Assembly: GCA_018296165.2 (NCBI GenBank)
Contig: JACKQL020000036.1
Location: 434,001 to 498,000 of the forward strand
Length of the DNA: 64,000 bases
Direction: 5' to 3'
From: Termitomyces sp. T153
Lineage: Eukaryota; Basidiomycota; Agaricomycetes; Agaricales; Lyophyllaceae
Each line of letters opens with the position of its first letter. Position 1 is the stretch's first letter. Below the pieces are notes generated by a model. It searched no databases. It was not told the DNA's origin and saw only the letters and a program-made list of their open reading frames with translations. Shown here one piece after another: positions 32,963-44,043 of this stretch. The position numbers and the translations under genes are program-made.

Positions 32963-35900
32963 TCAATGCCCTTTACAATCAATCCTGTGGCTGTCAGCTT
33001 CTCTTGTTTTCAATAATGTCAGTGTGTCTTTCGCGACGTTCACAGCAGCAACAGGCATGCCAGCGAGCTGAGCAACCTTCAAACCATGACTATCACGGTT
33101 CACACCAGGGCGAAGACGGTATTGGTATGCAAAATGAGCATCCTGTGAGCATTCAGGAATGGCGATCATACAGTGGAATTTGAAGTTAAAGGACCTACAT
33201 CGGTCTCATCAACGTCGGTACAGAAAAACTCGACGCTCCCAAAGTCATTTCGATTTTGATTGGGATATCCAAGCATATCTGATAGTTCATGAAAGTGTGT
33301 CGCATAGAGCGCTCGACATTGATTTGTGTTGACAAGGTGATGGAGGGTGGCATATGCGATCGCTAGACCGTCTGTCACTGTAGTCCCACGACCCACTTCA
33401 TCCATGATGACCTAGTGAAGAAGGTAAGAGATTTCGCGGTAAAACTTTGAGCAAAACATACTAGGCTTTTTGGAGTGGCACGACGAAGAATTTCTGCTGT
33501 CTCAAGCATCTCCACCATGAACGTACTTCGGTCGTGAAATAGGTCGTCTTTGGCACCTACCCTAGAGAAAAGTCTGTCTACAATGCCCAAAACAGCAAAA
33601 TCTGCGGGTACGAATGATCCAGTCTGAGCCAATATGGCAATTAAGGCAGTTTGACGTAGAAAGGTCGATTTCCCCGCCATGTTCGGCCCTGTAATGACAT
33701 GCAGCCGACTCGTTGTAGTCAGAGCTACTGAATTAGGAGCAAAGACGCGGCCCGTTGCAAGGAGTCCTAGTTCGACCGTGGGATGCCTGCCATTGATTAC
33801 CTGGTATATCGGCCTGCGGTCGACGTCAGCGTGATTTTTACTCTGAACCAGCTGTCGCTCACTCATTTGTCATTTTGGGTCTTGCAAAGTTGAGCTCGGA
33901 AGCCAATGTGGCAAAAGACATAGCAACATCTAGTTCATCCAATAGTCGGGCGTTGCGTCGAAGTGATTGAGAATGACCGTTAACCTTCTCGTTGGTCAGC
34001 AAAATAGCATTTATAAAGTAGGATCTCACCTCGTGTCGAAGGACCTCAAAGGCCTCCTTTTCTGCTAATGTCAAAGCTAGAGTTTTTTCAGCGATCTGAC
34101 TTGCAAGGAGAGACCAGTCCTATACATTTCATCGCTTATGATTCAAATTCGTTGAATGAGATTACGCACTTTGAAGAAAAAGCAACGAGTGCTCGCACTT
34201 TCCGCAATAGACACGAATTCCGGGTTTGCAATTATTTTCGTTTGATCTCGTTTAGCCTTCGCAAGATGAACGTGCATTCCATGGGCTGGCGAAACGCGTA
34301 GGGTTAGAGAAGGGGCGTCTGCACCGCAGCAAGAGATGAGACATGAGAAGCAAAAAAGATGTACGTCCTGCTGACCATAACTCAATTGAAGGTTCCTCTC
34401 CATCTCTTCTCGCTCAAACAAGAGCTTTTGGAGAACATCATGCAAACTCATCAGCGTCGTAGAAAAGCTGTACAGTAGCCCATATTTAACATATTACTGT
34501 TGAAGAACGTATGACAGACCTTGGCTTGATTGTCCCTTTCCATGTTCCAGGCCTCCAGGGTGTTCCCGTGTCACTGGGAAGAATTTCTTCGTCTTCGCTC
34601 ACAGGGATTTCTTCAGTATCTTCGCTCACAGAAATTTTCTCAATATCTTCGCCCACAGGGATTTCTTCAGTGTCTTCGCTCACAGGGATTTCCTCAGTGT
34701 CTTCGCCAGTACTAGCCTCAATGGAGGTAGATTCAGGCAAATCATGAGAAGACTTGTCGTCTAAAGCGGTGCTAATCCTCTTTGAAAGACTGTCTAGTGG
34801 AATCATTCGGGATATCAACGCATCCAGACTCGCCCAGTCATCAATATTAAAGTCTGAGCGTTCGATAGATTCCATTTCCTTTTCATGCTGGACGCGTTTT
34901 ATGATACCAGTCCACGTACGTATGGTTCGTTTGATGCCCAGTAGATCAGCTGTCTCTCCTCGACCCAGTATAAACTTTTGAGATATCCGAATTGTATCTT
35001 CTGTGTTAGCCAAAGCTTCAGCAATGTCGGCATGAAAGTGAGGCCTTGAATGGAGAAAGGCAACCAAAGCTTGTCGAGCATTGATTTCAGAAATGGAAGT
35101 GCTTGGTGAGCCTGTTCGGGGAGCATGAGTTGAGAGCAATTTTTGAGTTTGCCAGCTCTTACAAAGCCATCTACTGAGGAGACGAGTGCCACCGATAGTG
35201 ACAGTCCGTTTTATTCCACTCAAAAGACTACCTTTGGTGCCACCCTCTCTAAATCCTTCCCTAATTTCGAGTGCCTTGATAGTATGAGAATCTATCTGCA
35301 TGCGCTCCTCATTGGCTTCATGATTTGGTGGGGAGAGTACAGGCATGTGTTCCAACAGGTTTGCATGGAGGTATGCTGTCAAAAGGCGGATCGCTAAAGC
35401 CTCGTCAGGACCAATATCACGACTCCTGACGACAGGTTTTCCAGATAAATCGCCTGGGTTGCACGCATCGGTTACTACTGAGTCGAAAGGAAGTTCGAGA
35501 TCTTCCGAGGACGTTTCCGTAGGTATAATATATGAAATGAAATTATCATCTTCCGCAAGCGCCTCGTAGATAGGGTGCTCTTTTATTTGTTGTAAGCGGC
35601 CGTCCAATACAACCTCTCTAGGAGCTATTCGCGTTAGCTCATCTCGCAAACCATCGATATTCGTGCTCCTAGAAAAGAACTCTCCGGTCGACACGTCAAT
35701 CCATGCTAGACCTACCCCATTATCGGTCGACAGAGCTTCATCGGTACCTAAAATTCCGATAGCAAGAAGATAATTGTTTTCGAAAGGGTTTAAAAATGGC
35801 TCATCAATGAGCGTTCCTGGAGTGACGACGCGGGTGACTCGTCTATCAAATGTTCTTGTCTTCTCAGAGTAACGCGGGAACTCCTCGCACATGGCGACAA

Positions 35901-36822
35901 ATCGCTTGTTTTGCTGTACAAGCACCTTGAGGTACTTATCAAGGTGGGCAAGCGGAAAGCCGCACATAGGGACACGGCCATTGCCCCATTTCCTGGTCGT
36001 GAGTTTAATACCAAGAAGTCGAGAGATTTCGGTAGCCTGATCGAAATAGGACTTGACGATGGATTAGCGTCACGAGTAGTTATGTCAATTGATGCTATAC
36101 TTCATAGAACTGTCCAACCCGTGTGAGGAGAAGACAATGAGGAAACTTGCGAAGATTTTCAAGAATTTCCTGTGCCAGTATGGTCTGGGGCTGATTGTTG
36201 GTCTCTGTGATATCGGTGGTTGGCTGCTTCGAAGTGGGGCCTTGTGGAGAGTCAAGCTTTTTCCTTGTCCTTTTTGGTTTACTATCGGACGCCACTGCAT
36301 CAGCAGATTTTGTAAGGGTTTCTGGATCGGGAGTCGAAAGGTGCACACTAGCACGAGGAGCACGCTTTTTGGCGCGTTTCGGCCGATTGTCTGTCATACT
36401 TCGTCAGTAGGTGCATTTGACAAGAAAGACACCAATCATACCGCTTGTCTGTACATTTGCGTCAAAATTTGGTGGCTGTTTTACAACATCCTTCATCGCG
36501 GTTCTTCTCTTTGAAGTTCGTTGAGTAGAAACATCAAGGGAACTGCCTGTTATTTATTATTGCTCAGATGACTAGAAAATGGCGTCCAAAGCAAGCGCAG
36601 CACACATGATGGGGGAGATACGTTGGGTCCAGATGACCATTGTCCCAAAGGCTCTGCAACAGTTCCATCTGGTCTGACGTAGGTCGATGGAAGGTCAGCG
36701 AAAGCCTTTTTCGTCTTAGTCTTAGCAGGCGTAGGAGGCAATGCGACAGAGAATGCGCGGGCCTCATACAAACGTTTAAAACAGGAAGTCGTACGCGTGA
36801 AAGATGCCAATGGAAGAGTCAT
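32963..36822 (-). CDS. msh1: Mitochondrial DNA mismatch-repair protein MutS homologue 1
   Basis: MutS-family ATPase maintaining mitochondrial DNA. The first exon, [20 protein letters not shown], is a plausible presequence, but its junction to the next exon is uncertain. Then come a basic region with [17 protein letters not shown], the mismatch-binding [10 protein letters not shown] (Phe-X-Glu), [55 protein letters not shown] and [20 protein letters not shown]. The ATPase domain has [14 protein letters not shown] (Walker A), [20 protein letters not shown] and [20 protein letters not shown] (Walker B), and the end is [16 protein letters not shown]1 identity follows from the [19 protein letters not shown] type of connector motif. 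The clamp region contains an acidic 9-residue tandem repeat. It is convergent with the aconitase, with stops 32 bp apart. Confidence 0.88.
34594..34701. repeat. 27-bp tandem repeat inside msh1
   Basis: Four copies of a 27-bp unit (starts at 34594, 34621, 34648 and 34675, with a partial fifth at 34702). On the minus strand they encode variants of the nonapeptide SEDTEEIPV. It lies between the conserved lever/clamp and the ATPase portions of MSH1 and is in frame. Confidence 0.85.
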
Positions 36823-36998
36823 TAACCACAAGCTTGGCAGCCCTCGAGAGGCCTCGAGAGCGGCGAACGCTAAAATTAAATTCAACGCGTTCCGGACGTG
36901 TTAGGTCACGCCACATACGGCGGAGTTTGAAGAAAGAATCCCACAAACACTCGATTTGTCCCCGTTGGCAGCTTCACAAACCACTCAAGTTCGCAAAA
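36823..36998. promoter_or_regulatory. Divergent promoter region, msh1 / septin
   Basis: 176 bp between the modelled msh1 start (minus strand) and the septin ATG (plus strand). No TATA box is obvious. The left border depends on the msh1 first exon being right. Confidence 0.4.
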
Positions 36999-38690
36999 AT
37001 GTCGTTCGCCGGAAGACGCAAAGGAAATAAGGTCAAGAAAGGTGTTCAATTTACTCTGATGGTGGTTGGTATGTTGTCTTCTATTCATGATAGCTCCCAC
37101 ATGGTTGAACTTATCATTGGTTGGGATTTTTCGCGGGTTCCGCCCCTTCCAACAGGTGCCTCAGGAACGGGTCGCACCACCTTTGTCAATACCCTTTGCG
37201 AATCAGAGGTTTTGCCTCACAAAATCTCTGACAATCCAGACACCGCTCATGTCGAAGAAGGCATTAAGATCAAGCCTGTTAATGTTGGTACGTTCTCCAT
37301 ATTTTACCTCCACTGGAGTTGCCCTTTGAGCACTGTTTTTAGAACTTGAAAAAGATGGTGTCCGCATTGCTCTCACTATCGTTGACACACCTGGTTTCGG
37401 AGACAACATTGACAACGAATTCGCGTAAGGCCAGCATCCTCTTTCTTAAGGAAATCGCTTCAACACCATCCTTTAAGCTTTCAGGAAATTGTTGGATACC
37501 TTGAGCGCCAATATGATGACATTCTTGCTGAGGAGTCTCGCATCAAGCGTAACCCTCGATTTAGGGATAACAGAGTGCACGCCCTTCTGTATTTCATCCC
37601 TCCCACTGGCCACGCGTATGTGCTTATCCTGTTGCTAAAGTATCTGGATAATGATTGGGTTTCAGGTTGAGGGAGATGGATATTGAACTTATGCGTCGCC
37701 TATCTCCGAGGGTCAATGTCATTCCCGTTGTTGGGAAGGCTGACTCCTTGACGCCAAGCGAGCTCAGGGGCTTCAAGAAGCGCGTATGTTATTTGAGGTT
37801 TTGTTTGGTTCTGATCCTTCCTGAACTAACCATAATCAAGATCATGGAAGACATTGAACACTATGACATTCCTGTTTACAACTTCCCCTATGACGTTGAA
37901 GAAGACGACGACGAGACTATTGAAGATAACAGTCAACTTCGTGTCAGTCTTTGGAAGTTAATCTAGGGTGTCCAGATTTGACATTGTCACTGAATCAGGC
38001 TTTGTTGCCCTTTGCCATCATTGGATCCGAAGAAGAGATCCGTGTTGAGGATGACGAGGGGCAAATTCGATCTATCCGTGCCAGGATATATCCTTGGGGT
38101 ATTGTCGACGTCGAAAACCCAGAGCATTCGGATTTCAGTCGACTTAAGAATGCTTTACTCAAGTTGGTTCCGAGTTGTTCGAAAAGACCGAACCCCACTG
38201 ATGAGTTCCGTTTAGTTCTCACCTGGGCGACCTCAAGTCCCTTACCCACGATGTTCTATACGAGACTTATCGTACTGAGAAGCTGTCGAGGACTGTTCAT
38301 GCAGATGCCGCCAAGTGCGTAACGACATCCTTGACAGTTGCGATCAAATACTAACATTATTTCAGTGATTCCTCTATTCTTCCCGATGAGCTTGCTAACC
38401 AAAGCGTACGCCTGAAAGAGGAGCAGCTTCGCCGTGAAGAAGAAAAGGTATTTTCGTTATGATCAAATGCGACCGACGTTTGTGTTAATATTCCTCTATC
38501 AGCTTCGTGAGATTGAACTCAAAGTACAACGCGAGATCAATGAGAAGCGACAGGAACTGTTGGCCAAGGAAGAATCACTCCGGTGCGTTTTCTATACCTG
38601 CGTTGTTTCCGATTAGCTCAAATGAAATGCTTTAGAAACTTGGAAAGCCGTCTTGCTGCTCAAGGATCGCAATCGGAGTTCGCAAATTGA
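36999..38690 (+). CDS. cdc11: Septin, Cdc11 type
   Basis: Filament-forming GTP-binding protein at septa, hyphal tips and bud-neck-like sites. The start MSFAGRRKGNKVKKGVQFTL is short and basic. The P-loop reads VVGASGTGRTTFVNTL, with Arg in place of the usual Lys, as in Cdc11. Next come IALTIVDTPGFGDNIDNEFA, YDDILAEESRIKRNPRFRDN, VHALLYFIPPTGHALREMDI, NVIPVVGKADSLTP, DIPVYNFPYDVEED, LLPFAIIGSEEEI and RARIYPWGIVDVENPEHSDF (septin unique element). A C-terminal coiled coil (LREIELKVQREINEKRQELL) ends SRLAAQGSQSEFAN. About eight short introns. The Arg P-loop suggests weak or no GTP hydrolysis, as for yeast Cdc11. Confidence 0.93.
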
Positions 38691-39145
38691 GTCGGGTGCC
38701 ATGTGGAGGCAATATACCCCATTTCTTTTATTGTTTGCTTGGTCGAATACCTTGGATCCGCTTTGTGGTGTAACTGTCCTTTTCAAGTTCACGGACATCT
38801 TTTATTTTTGAACCTTAGTACTGTCATTTGATTCCATTTATTGATAACGTTCTTTGTGATTGAAGCGTAGAAAGATGGTAGAGGCGGGCATTATTCGTTA
38901 GTCCGCTCCTGACTGATGTAATAGTGTGTCTGCAGACACTTGAGTAGTGACTTGCCACATCAGAGTTGATCATTTTGTTTTTTGATTCAGTCAGCTAGCC
39001 TGTTCTTTACATCCAAGGTGACCACCACTCAAAACTTGCACGAACGTTATCAAACCTGTCTGCGATCACTTTCTCAAGGTATTTGGTGGTTCTGTGGCCG
39101 CAGTTAACGTCGTATCTTGCTTAAACTGAGGCCGGGGCGTCGCAA
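38691..39145. other. Intergenic region downstream of septin gene
   Basis: 455 bp between two plus-strand genes, presumably septin 3' UTR and promoter of the MIT-like gene. I see nothing else in it. Confidence 0.5.
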
Positions 39146-41905
39146 ATGGAGTTTGGACCGGAGACGAGGACACCAATGCCTCATCAAACACCGCGAGAAT
39201 GGCAAGACAGGTCGGCCCCTGGTCCTTCCTCCTCGTCGAACCCTCCTTCTGCCTTTGCGTCAGAGTCTTCGGCCTTATTCCCGCGACGCCGTTCCTCTGC
39301 AGCACATCGACCCCCAGGCCCACCTCCGAATTTACCCATTCCCAACGTTCCTGTTACGCAGCTACCGCACCTTGATCCTCCAGCAGACTCCTCCGAAGAC
39401 ACGCCAATCTTTACGACTGGGCGAGACATGCATAACCCTATCAGACCCTCGCCTTCGCCCAGTCTAACAGCCGTCGTATCATTTCACCATCCTTCATCCC
39501 ACAGTACGGCTCATTCATCAGTTGAGGACCTTTCTGACCCACCACCTCCGTCTATCCTACCATCATCTTCCTCGAGAGTATCGAATCAGTCTCAGGAGGT
39601 ATCCATTGATTCGCAGACGTCGCGAGAGTCCCGTCGAGAATCCAGAGTTCCTTCGTCACGTCGTGCGCTCACGAAAGCTTTAGAGCTCGCTCGGGAAGCC
39701 GTTCAACTCGATTCAATGAATGATAATCCTGAAGCTGCAGTGCAAGCATACGGCCGGAGCGTTGCTCTTCTGAGTGAAGTCATGGAACGCGTTCGCAGGG
39801 GTGAGGATAGCACAGAAGGTCATCGGCGGCGTCGAAGAAGAAGTGTCGCTGCACAGGAGGAGGAGATTAAGAGACTTCAGAACATCGTACGTTAATTGCC
39901 CTTGTATCATTCAATATGGATTGACCGTCTTTTTAGCACGATACATATGCGGATCGTATGAACATTCTCAGTATCATTTACAGTATACCCACAGTGCCCT
40001 ATTCATCTTCTATGTTATCAGCTCTGAGTCGACCTCCATCCTCGCCGACCTCGTTCATATCCCCTTCCTCCGAATCATCTCCTCAGATACCCCAAGGCCC
40101 GAGTGCGCACATTGACTTTCAAACCCCCAACTATTTTCCCAACGAAGATCCAGGCCATGAGCATGATATTGACAATGCGGACGCCTTGAACACTACAATG
40201 TTCAATCTGGATGATTCACACTACTCGGGAGGACTGATCTCGGGCCTCCGCTACAGTTCACACCCCTACGCAGCTCCGTACTCATCTACGGAACCCATCA
40301 TCCATCCTACTCATGCTGCAACGACATCGCGGCGAATACGTTCGTCCGACCTCCCGCCTCAACAACCGCCCCCGACAAACTCTTTACCTCCCGCACCTAC
40401 CTCCGAAGTCAGAGTTGACTCCTCGTCGCAACAAATGAACTTGGGTGTTCATGTACGCCAACGAGGGGATTCAATAGGTCACATTAGTGTAGGCTCCAGC
40501 TTGGAGGCCTTGGGAGAGGAACATGATGATGCACAATTGGATTCACAACCAGTTCCCGGAGAAAGGTTGGGAGCAGCAGAACCAATCTCCTCTGTCCCTG
40601 ATACCCCTCGCAACCCGAAGCGAGAATCTCATCCTCTACCTCCTCTACCACCTTCATCAGTGTCACCAGCGACTCGCATATCTCACCCCCTACAACCTCC
40701 ACGGTCTCCCCAGTCCTCTTATATTCCCGTCTCACGTCCACGTGGATCCTCCCATCCAGATTTCACACTTTTTCCGCGGAGAAAGCACTCTGCACCTACA
40801 ACTCCTCGTTCATCGTCGCCTGCAGACTCGACTATCTCTGCAGGATCTGCCCCGAAATCTGCTGCTTCTTCTCTTCCCGCTGCTGTGCCTCCTGTTCCAA
40901 GGGGACGAGGGCGCTCTTCATCACAGCCGGGCCGACGTCCATCAATCATCGGCGGTCGTATATCTCCCCCTGACCAACCACATCCTCCATTACCGGGGCC
41001 AGTAGTCAATGGATCTGGCGTGCGGAAGATTTCAATCCCTCAAAAACTGAATCCCACTACCCAACCAAGTGGCCCATCACTACCTCAAGCTTTGCCGACC
41101 AATCTCCCTACTACTCCTCTATCTCCATTGCCGCCGGCTCCTCCTGACGACCCTCTATTGAAACCATACCATTTGATGAATCTTCTGAGGAACACGATGA
41201 CTTCACCGACGGGTGGTTACGTTACTCGTCGATTGCATGTCCCTCAAGAAGTCTGGTCTCAGGGCGGTGCAAAACTATTGAACGTGGGAGAAAAGGTCCG
41301 AGTCGTTGCTATCCTGTGTACTGCTTTGGAAGATCTGCAGGTGAGCAGTGCTGAGCACTTTGGTGCTGGAAATGTGTGCAGCGGACTTGCGTTGGGGATT
41401 GGGAGCATTGGGAGGAAAGAGGCTGATGCGTGGCTTTCCAAGTTGGAAGAGTTCTTGTCGACATGCGATGGTGTCGTGACGAATTTCGGGAGGAAGTTGA
41501 GCGTAGGGGAGGGTTTTGTTCCTAAGAAGACCTGGAGCGGCAAGCTTACTCGTGGACTTGATAAGATTACGAACGGCAAGAAGTGAGGCTGATTATATAA
41601 CTCTTTATTTTGAATTGTTCTGATATCTCACACCAAGTCTGGACTCGCCATCTACCTACGTTCGCAACCTCGAAAAACTGTTTCAGCATACCCAACTCTT
41701 GGACGAGCATACAAAGGCGGTATTGACACAGCCCTCTGTACCTGCCTATGCTGCCTTTCCTCCCGACATACGCATGTCCACTGAGCAGAAATTGAAACGC
41801 GCGTCAGAGTTCTTTGCCAGCGTCGTGCTTACATTTGTCATTCGGGACCTTTCGCAACTTCTCGACAAGTACGCAAAGAAGTGCGAGAAATGGCTTGCTG
41901 AATGA
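39146..41905 (+). CDS. MIT-like domain protein, otherwise disordered
   Basis: Long Ser/Pro-rich protein of about 870 residues. An N-terminal disordered part (with RPPGPPPNLPIPNV) is followed by a helical segment RALTKALELAREAVQLDSMN and AAVQAYGRSVALLSEVMERV, which has the pattern of an MIT (microtubule-interacting and trafficking) domain, usually an ESCRT-III/Vps4 contact. A large proline/serine region follows, and then a folded C-terminus: DPLLKPYHLMNLLRNTM, GGYVTRRLHVPQEVW, STYVRNLEKLFQHTQLLDEH and VIRDLSQLLDKYAKKCEKWL. Introns lie at about 39892-39938 and 41585-41638. The second restores an otherwise premature stop. Function is inferred only as membrane-traffic related. Confidence 0.82.
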
Positions 41906-42163
41906 CCGGACTTGGGGCTTCTGTACGTACGCATAGTGGAAGTTTCTTCCTTCCTTTGTTCTTGTATATTATTTGCTTAGATGTCGCGAAACTTTCCTTC
42001 CAGATTGTCTTTGCGTTGCATATTTCCCTGCTTATTTTGTAGGTGTTCATTCACCCATACCTTACTGTGATTTCTATCGTCGACTTATATTCTTTGGTAT
42101 TTTTGGGCCCGGCTTGTGCATACTGCTTCCGACACGTTATGTAGGAAATAAATAAGACCTTCG

Positions 42164-42937
42164 TTATTGATGACTAGGGGATACAGTCTTGTCCTTTACA
42201 TCTCTTCCCTTGCTGGTACCATGAACCCAATCCAACAGCCCAATTGTCCCGAAATTGACCAAGAATTTCTCATGGTGTAGATCATGTCGTTTTGCAGATC
42301 TAGCAAAGAAGTCATACCCGGAATGCACAGTCGCAGTTTCGACTAGCTCGAGTGCCAAAAAGATCCAGAAGGTGACGATGTGACTGTGCATGATCATGAG
42401 GGGCAAGGAGATGGGCAGGATATTGGCGACGATGTGTTCGGTCACGCTCGCATATTGAGCTGCGAGAGCGACGGGGGCAGTGAAGCGATGATGGCGTTTG
42501 TGGATTGAGGGATAGAGAGCTGGGTGATGGAGCAGACGGTGCGTGTAATAAAACATTATCTCGCGGATGATCAGACCGACTGCGAGATCGCGGATGATCT
42601 CTGATGGGCTGGGGAGGACGGTGTCGAAACGGTAGGAAGGCGGTCTGTCAAGACTTGTGCCGAGTTTGAGGATTGCGATGTGGAGTAATGTGGAGACTGT
42701 TTGGTTTCGCGCGACGATTGTGAGGCAGTCCCATAGTTCGGAAGGTTGAGGCTGTTTGAGTTGGGTTTGGAGTTTGTGGCGGGCTGAGAAGTCGGGGTAG
42801 ATTGATGGGAGGACGACGTATGCTGCGGAGGTTAGCCAAAAGAAGATGAGCTGAATAACGAGGGTGCCGTAGAATTCGAGGGATGTGGGTGAGTAATGGA
42901 GCAGAAGCACCTCCCACTTTGAGGTTAGAACGGACAT
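42164..42937 (-). CDS. Membrane fatty-acid hydroxylase / sterol desaturase superfamily protein
   Basis: Single-exon gene for a 257-residue integral membrane di-iron enzyme. Histidine clusters are complete: HRLLHH (residues 133-138), HKRHH (146-150), His in VHSGYD (about 205) and HDLHH (218-222). Several hydrophobic segments flank them (LVIQLIFFWLTSAAYVVL near the start, ISLPLMIMHSHIVTFWIFLA before the third cluster). The family includes C-5 sterol desaturase, C-4 methyl oxidase and fatty-acid hydroxylases. The sequence does not let me choose a substrate. The lack of introns is unusual in this window. Confidence 0.9.
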   Translation of the reverse strand: MSVLTSKWEVLLLHYSPTSLEFYGTLVIQLIFFWLTSAAYVVLPSIYPDFSARHKLQTQLKQPQPSELWDCLTIVARNQTVSTLLHIAILKLGTSLDRPPSYRFDTVLPSPSEIIRDLAVGLIIREIMFYYTHRLLHHPALYPSIHKRHHRFTAPVALAAQYASVTEHIVANILPISLPLMIMHSHIVTFWIFLALELVETATVHSGYDFFARSAKRHDLHHEKFLVNFGTIGLLDWVHGTSKGRDVKDKTVSPSHQ

Positions 42938-43444
42938 TGTTGGTGGTCACCTCGCCGTAAGCTGAAAGCAGCTGATAACGTTGATGGCAACCATCAAATG
43001 TCATTTTTGAGTGATCCGCCGGCAATATAACTCGAAGCCGGCCTCGAGTACATAATTTGGAGGCCGCAGTGGAAACAAGTATGGTGGACTCATCAAGAAT
43101 TCCGGAATCGGAGGACCATCCTACATGGGTGTTTGGTAGAATGGGCGTCTTTGACACGAGACTTGATTCTTGACGCACAAAATTGGCATTTGGTTGACAG
43201 ACAGCGTGTTCGTATTAGTAGATGCACTAACTGTATAGGACGTGTGGTTCCAAGAAAGAAGGTATGATTATCTATGCGCCACAAGTGTGACCCTCGGTGA
43301 GATTTCCCGAAACGGAAGGAGCGATGAATGATTGTGTCTATAGATTGCGGCGATTTTGTGCTAGACAGTGTGGTATGTTACTAGAGAAAGCGGTTATATG
43401 ATACAGATGATGTGCTAGTGTCGGCCTAATGTAGTGTGTTGTGG
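42938..43444. other. Spacer between two minus-strand genes
   Basis: 507 bp, presumably the promoter of the hydroxylase gene plus the 3' flank of the small membrane protein. Open frames here show no recognisable domain. Confidence 0.45.
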
Positions 43445-44002
43445 TCATTTGGGAATGCGGGGCACAGGCGGCGGCGTCGAAGAGTGGTGAAAGTACGTAG
43501 GCATTGCTGCGGACGCAGAGGCACGACGGGCTGGAAGTTGGTGTCAGATGTGGTAGAATAGGGGAAAGAGATGCATACAGAATGGCACAGAGTCGCGTGC
43601 GACGGGGACCCATTTGTCTACGCGGTGAGGTTCGGTGTCTCGGCGAAAGCTGTGGGGGCGGGGAAGAGTCGCAGAGAGGGGTGCAGGAAGGACGATCTGG
43701 ACGTGGCTGGTGGGGGCGTGGGGGACGCCGCGGGGGTTTGTGCGACTGGTGTGTCTGGACATGTGGCCGACGGACGAGAGAGAGGCGGCAGAGAGAGGGC
43801 GCGGGGGGGACTCGAAGGAGTGGCTGGGGATGCTGTCGAGGGAGTCGTACTTGAGGATGCGGTGGTGTGCGAGGGGCTGGACGGGGGGCAGCGGGGCGGG
43901 GCGGCGGCGGGCTGCGCGGAGGAGCTTGAGGGCGAGGACGGCGGCGAGGACGGCAGCGAGGACGGCGCAGACGACGACGATGAGGAGGGTCGTGCGGGAC
44001 AT
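43445..44002 (-). CDS. Small single-pass membrane protein of unknown function
   Basis: Two modelled exons: the first starts MSRTTLLIVVVCAVLAAVLA and ends SVPF, and the second gives SRRASASAAMPTYFHH and ends PPVPRIPK. Residues about 5-24 form a transmembrane helix directly at the N-terminus, followed by Arg (KLLRAARRRP). This predicts a type III/anchor topology with a cytoplasmic Pro/Ser-rich tail. The tail has ILKYDSLDSIPSHSFESPP and other serine-proline sites. Nucleotide composition is very GC-rich. Its start codon is only 41 bp from that of the divergent PXA gene. No family recognised. Confidence 0.6.
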
Positions 44003-44043
44003 GGCGGCAAAAGCGTCGGCTCGGCTCGGACTTGACTCGCGCC
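44003..44043. promoter_or_regulatory. 41-bp head-to-head intergenic interval
   Basis: The start codons of the small membrane protein (minus strand) and the PXA protein (plus strand) are separated by 41 bp within a very GC-rich block. Transcripts probably overlap or share start sites. The distance assumes the second plus-strand Met (44044). The upstream Met at 44032 would shorten it further. Confidence 0.5.

Noticed and set aside
36550..36885. Separate small mitochondrial protein gene upstream of msh1
   Set aside because: The presequence-like frame is better explained as the first exon of msh1, since MSH1 needs a targeting signal and the two are adjacent on the same strand. The junction remains unproven.
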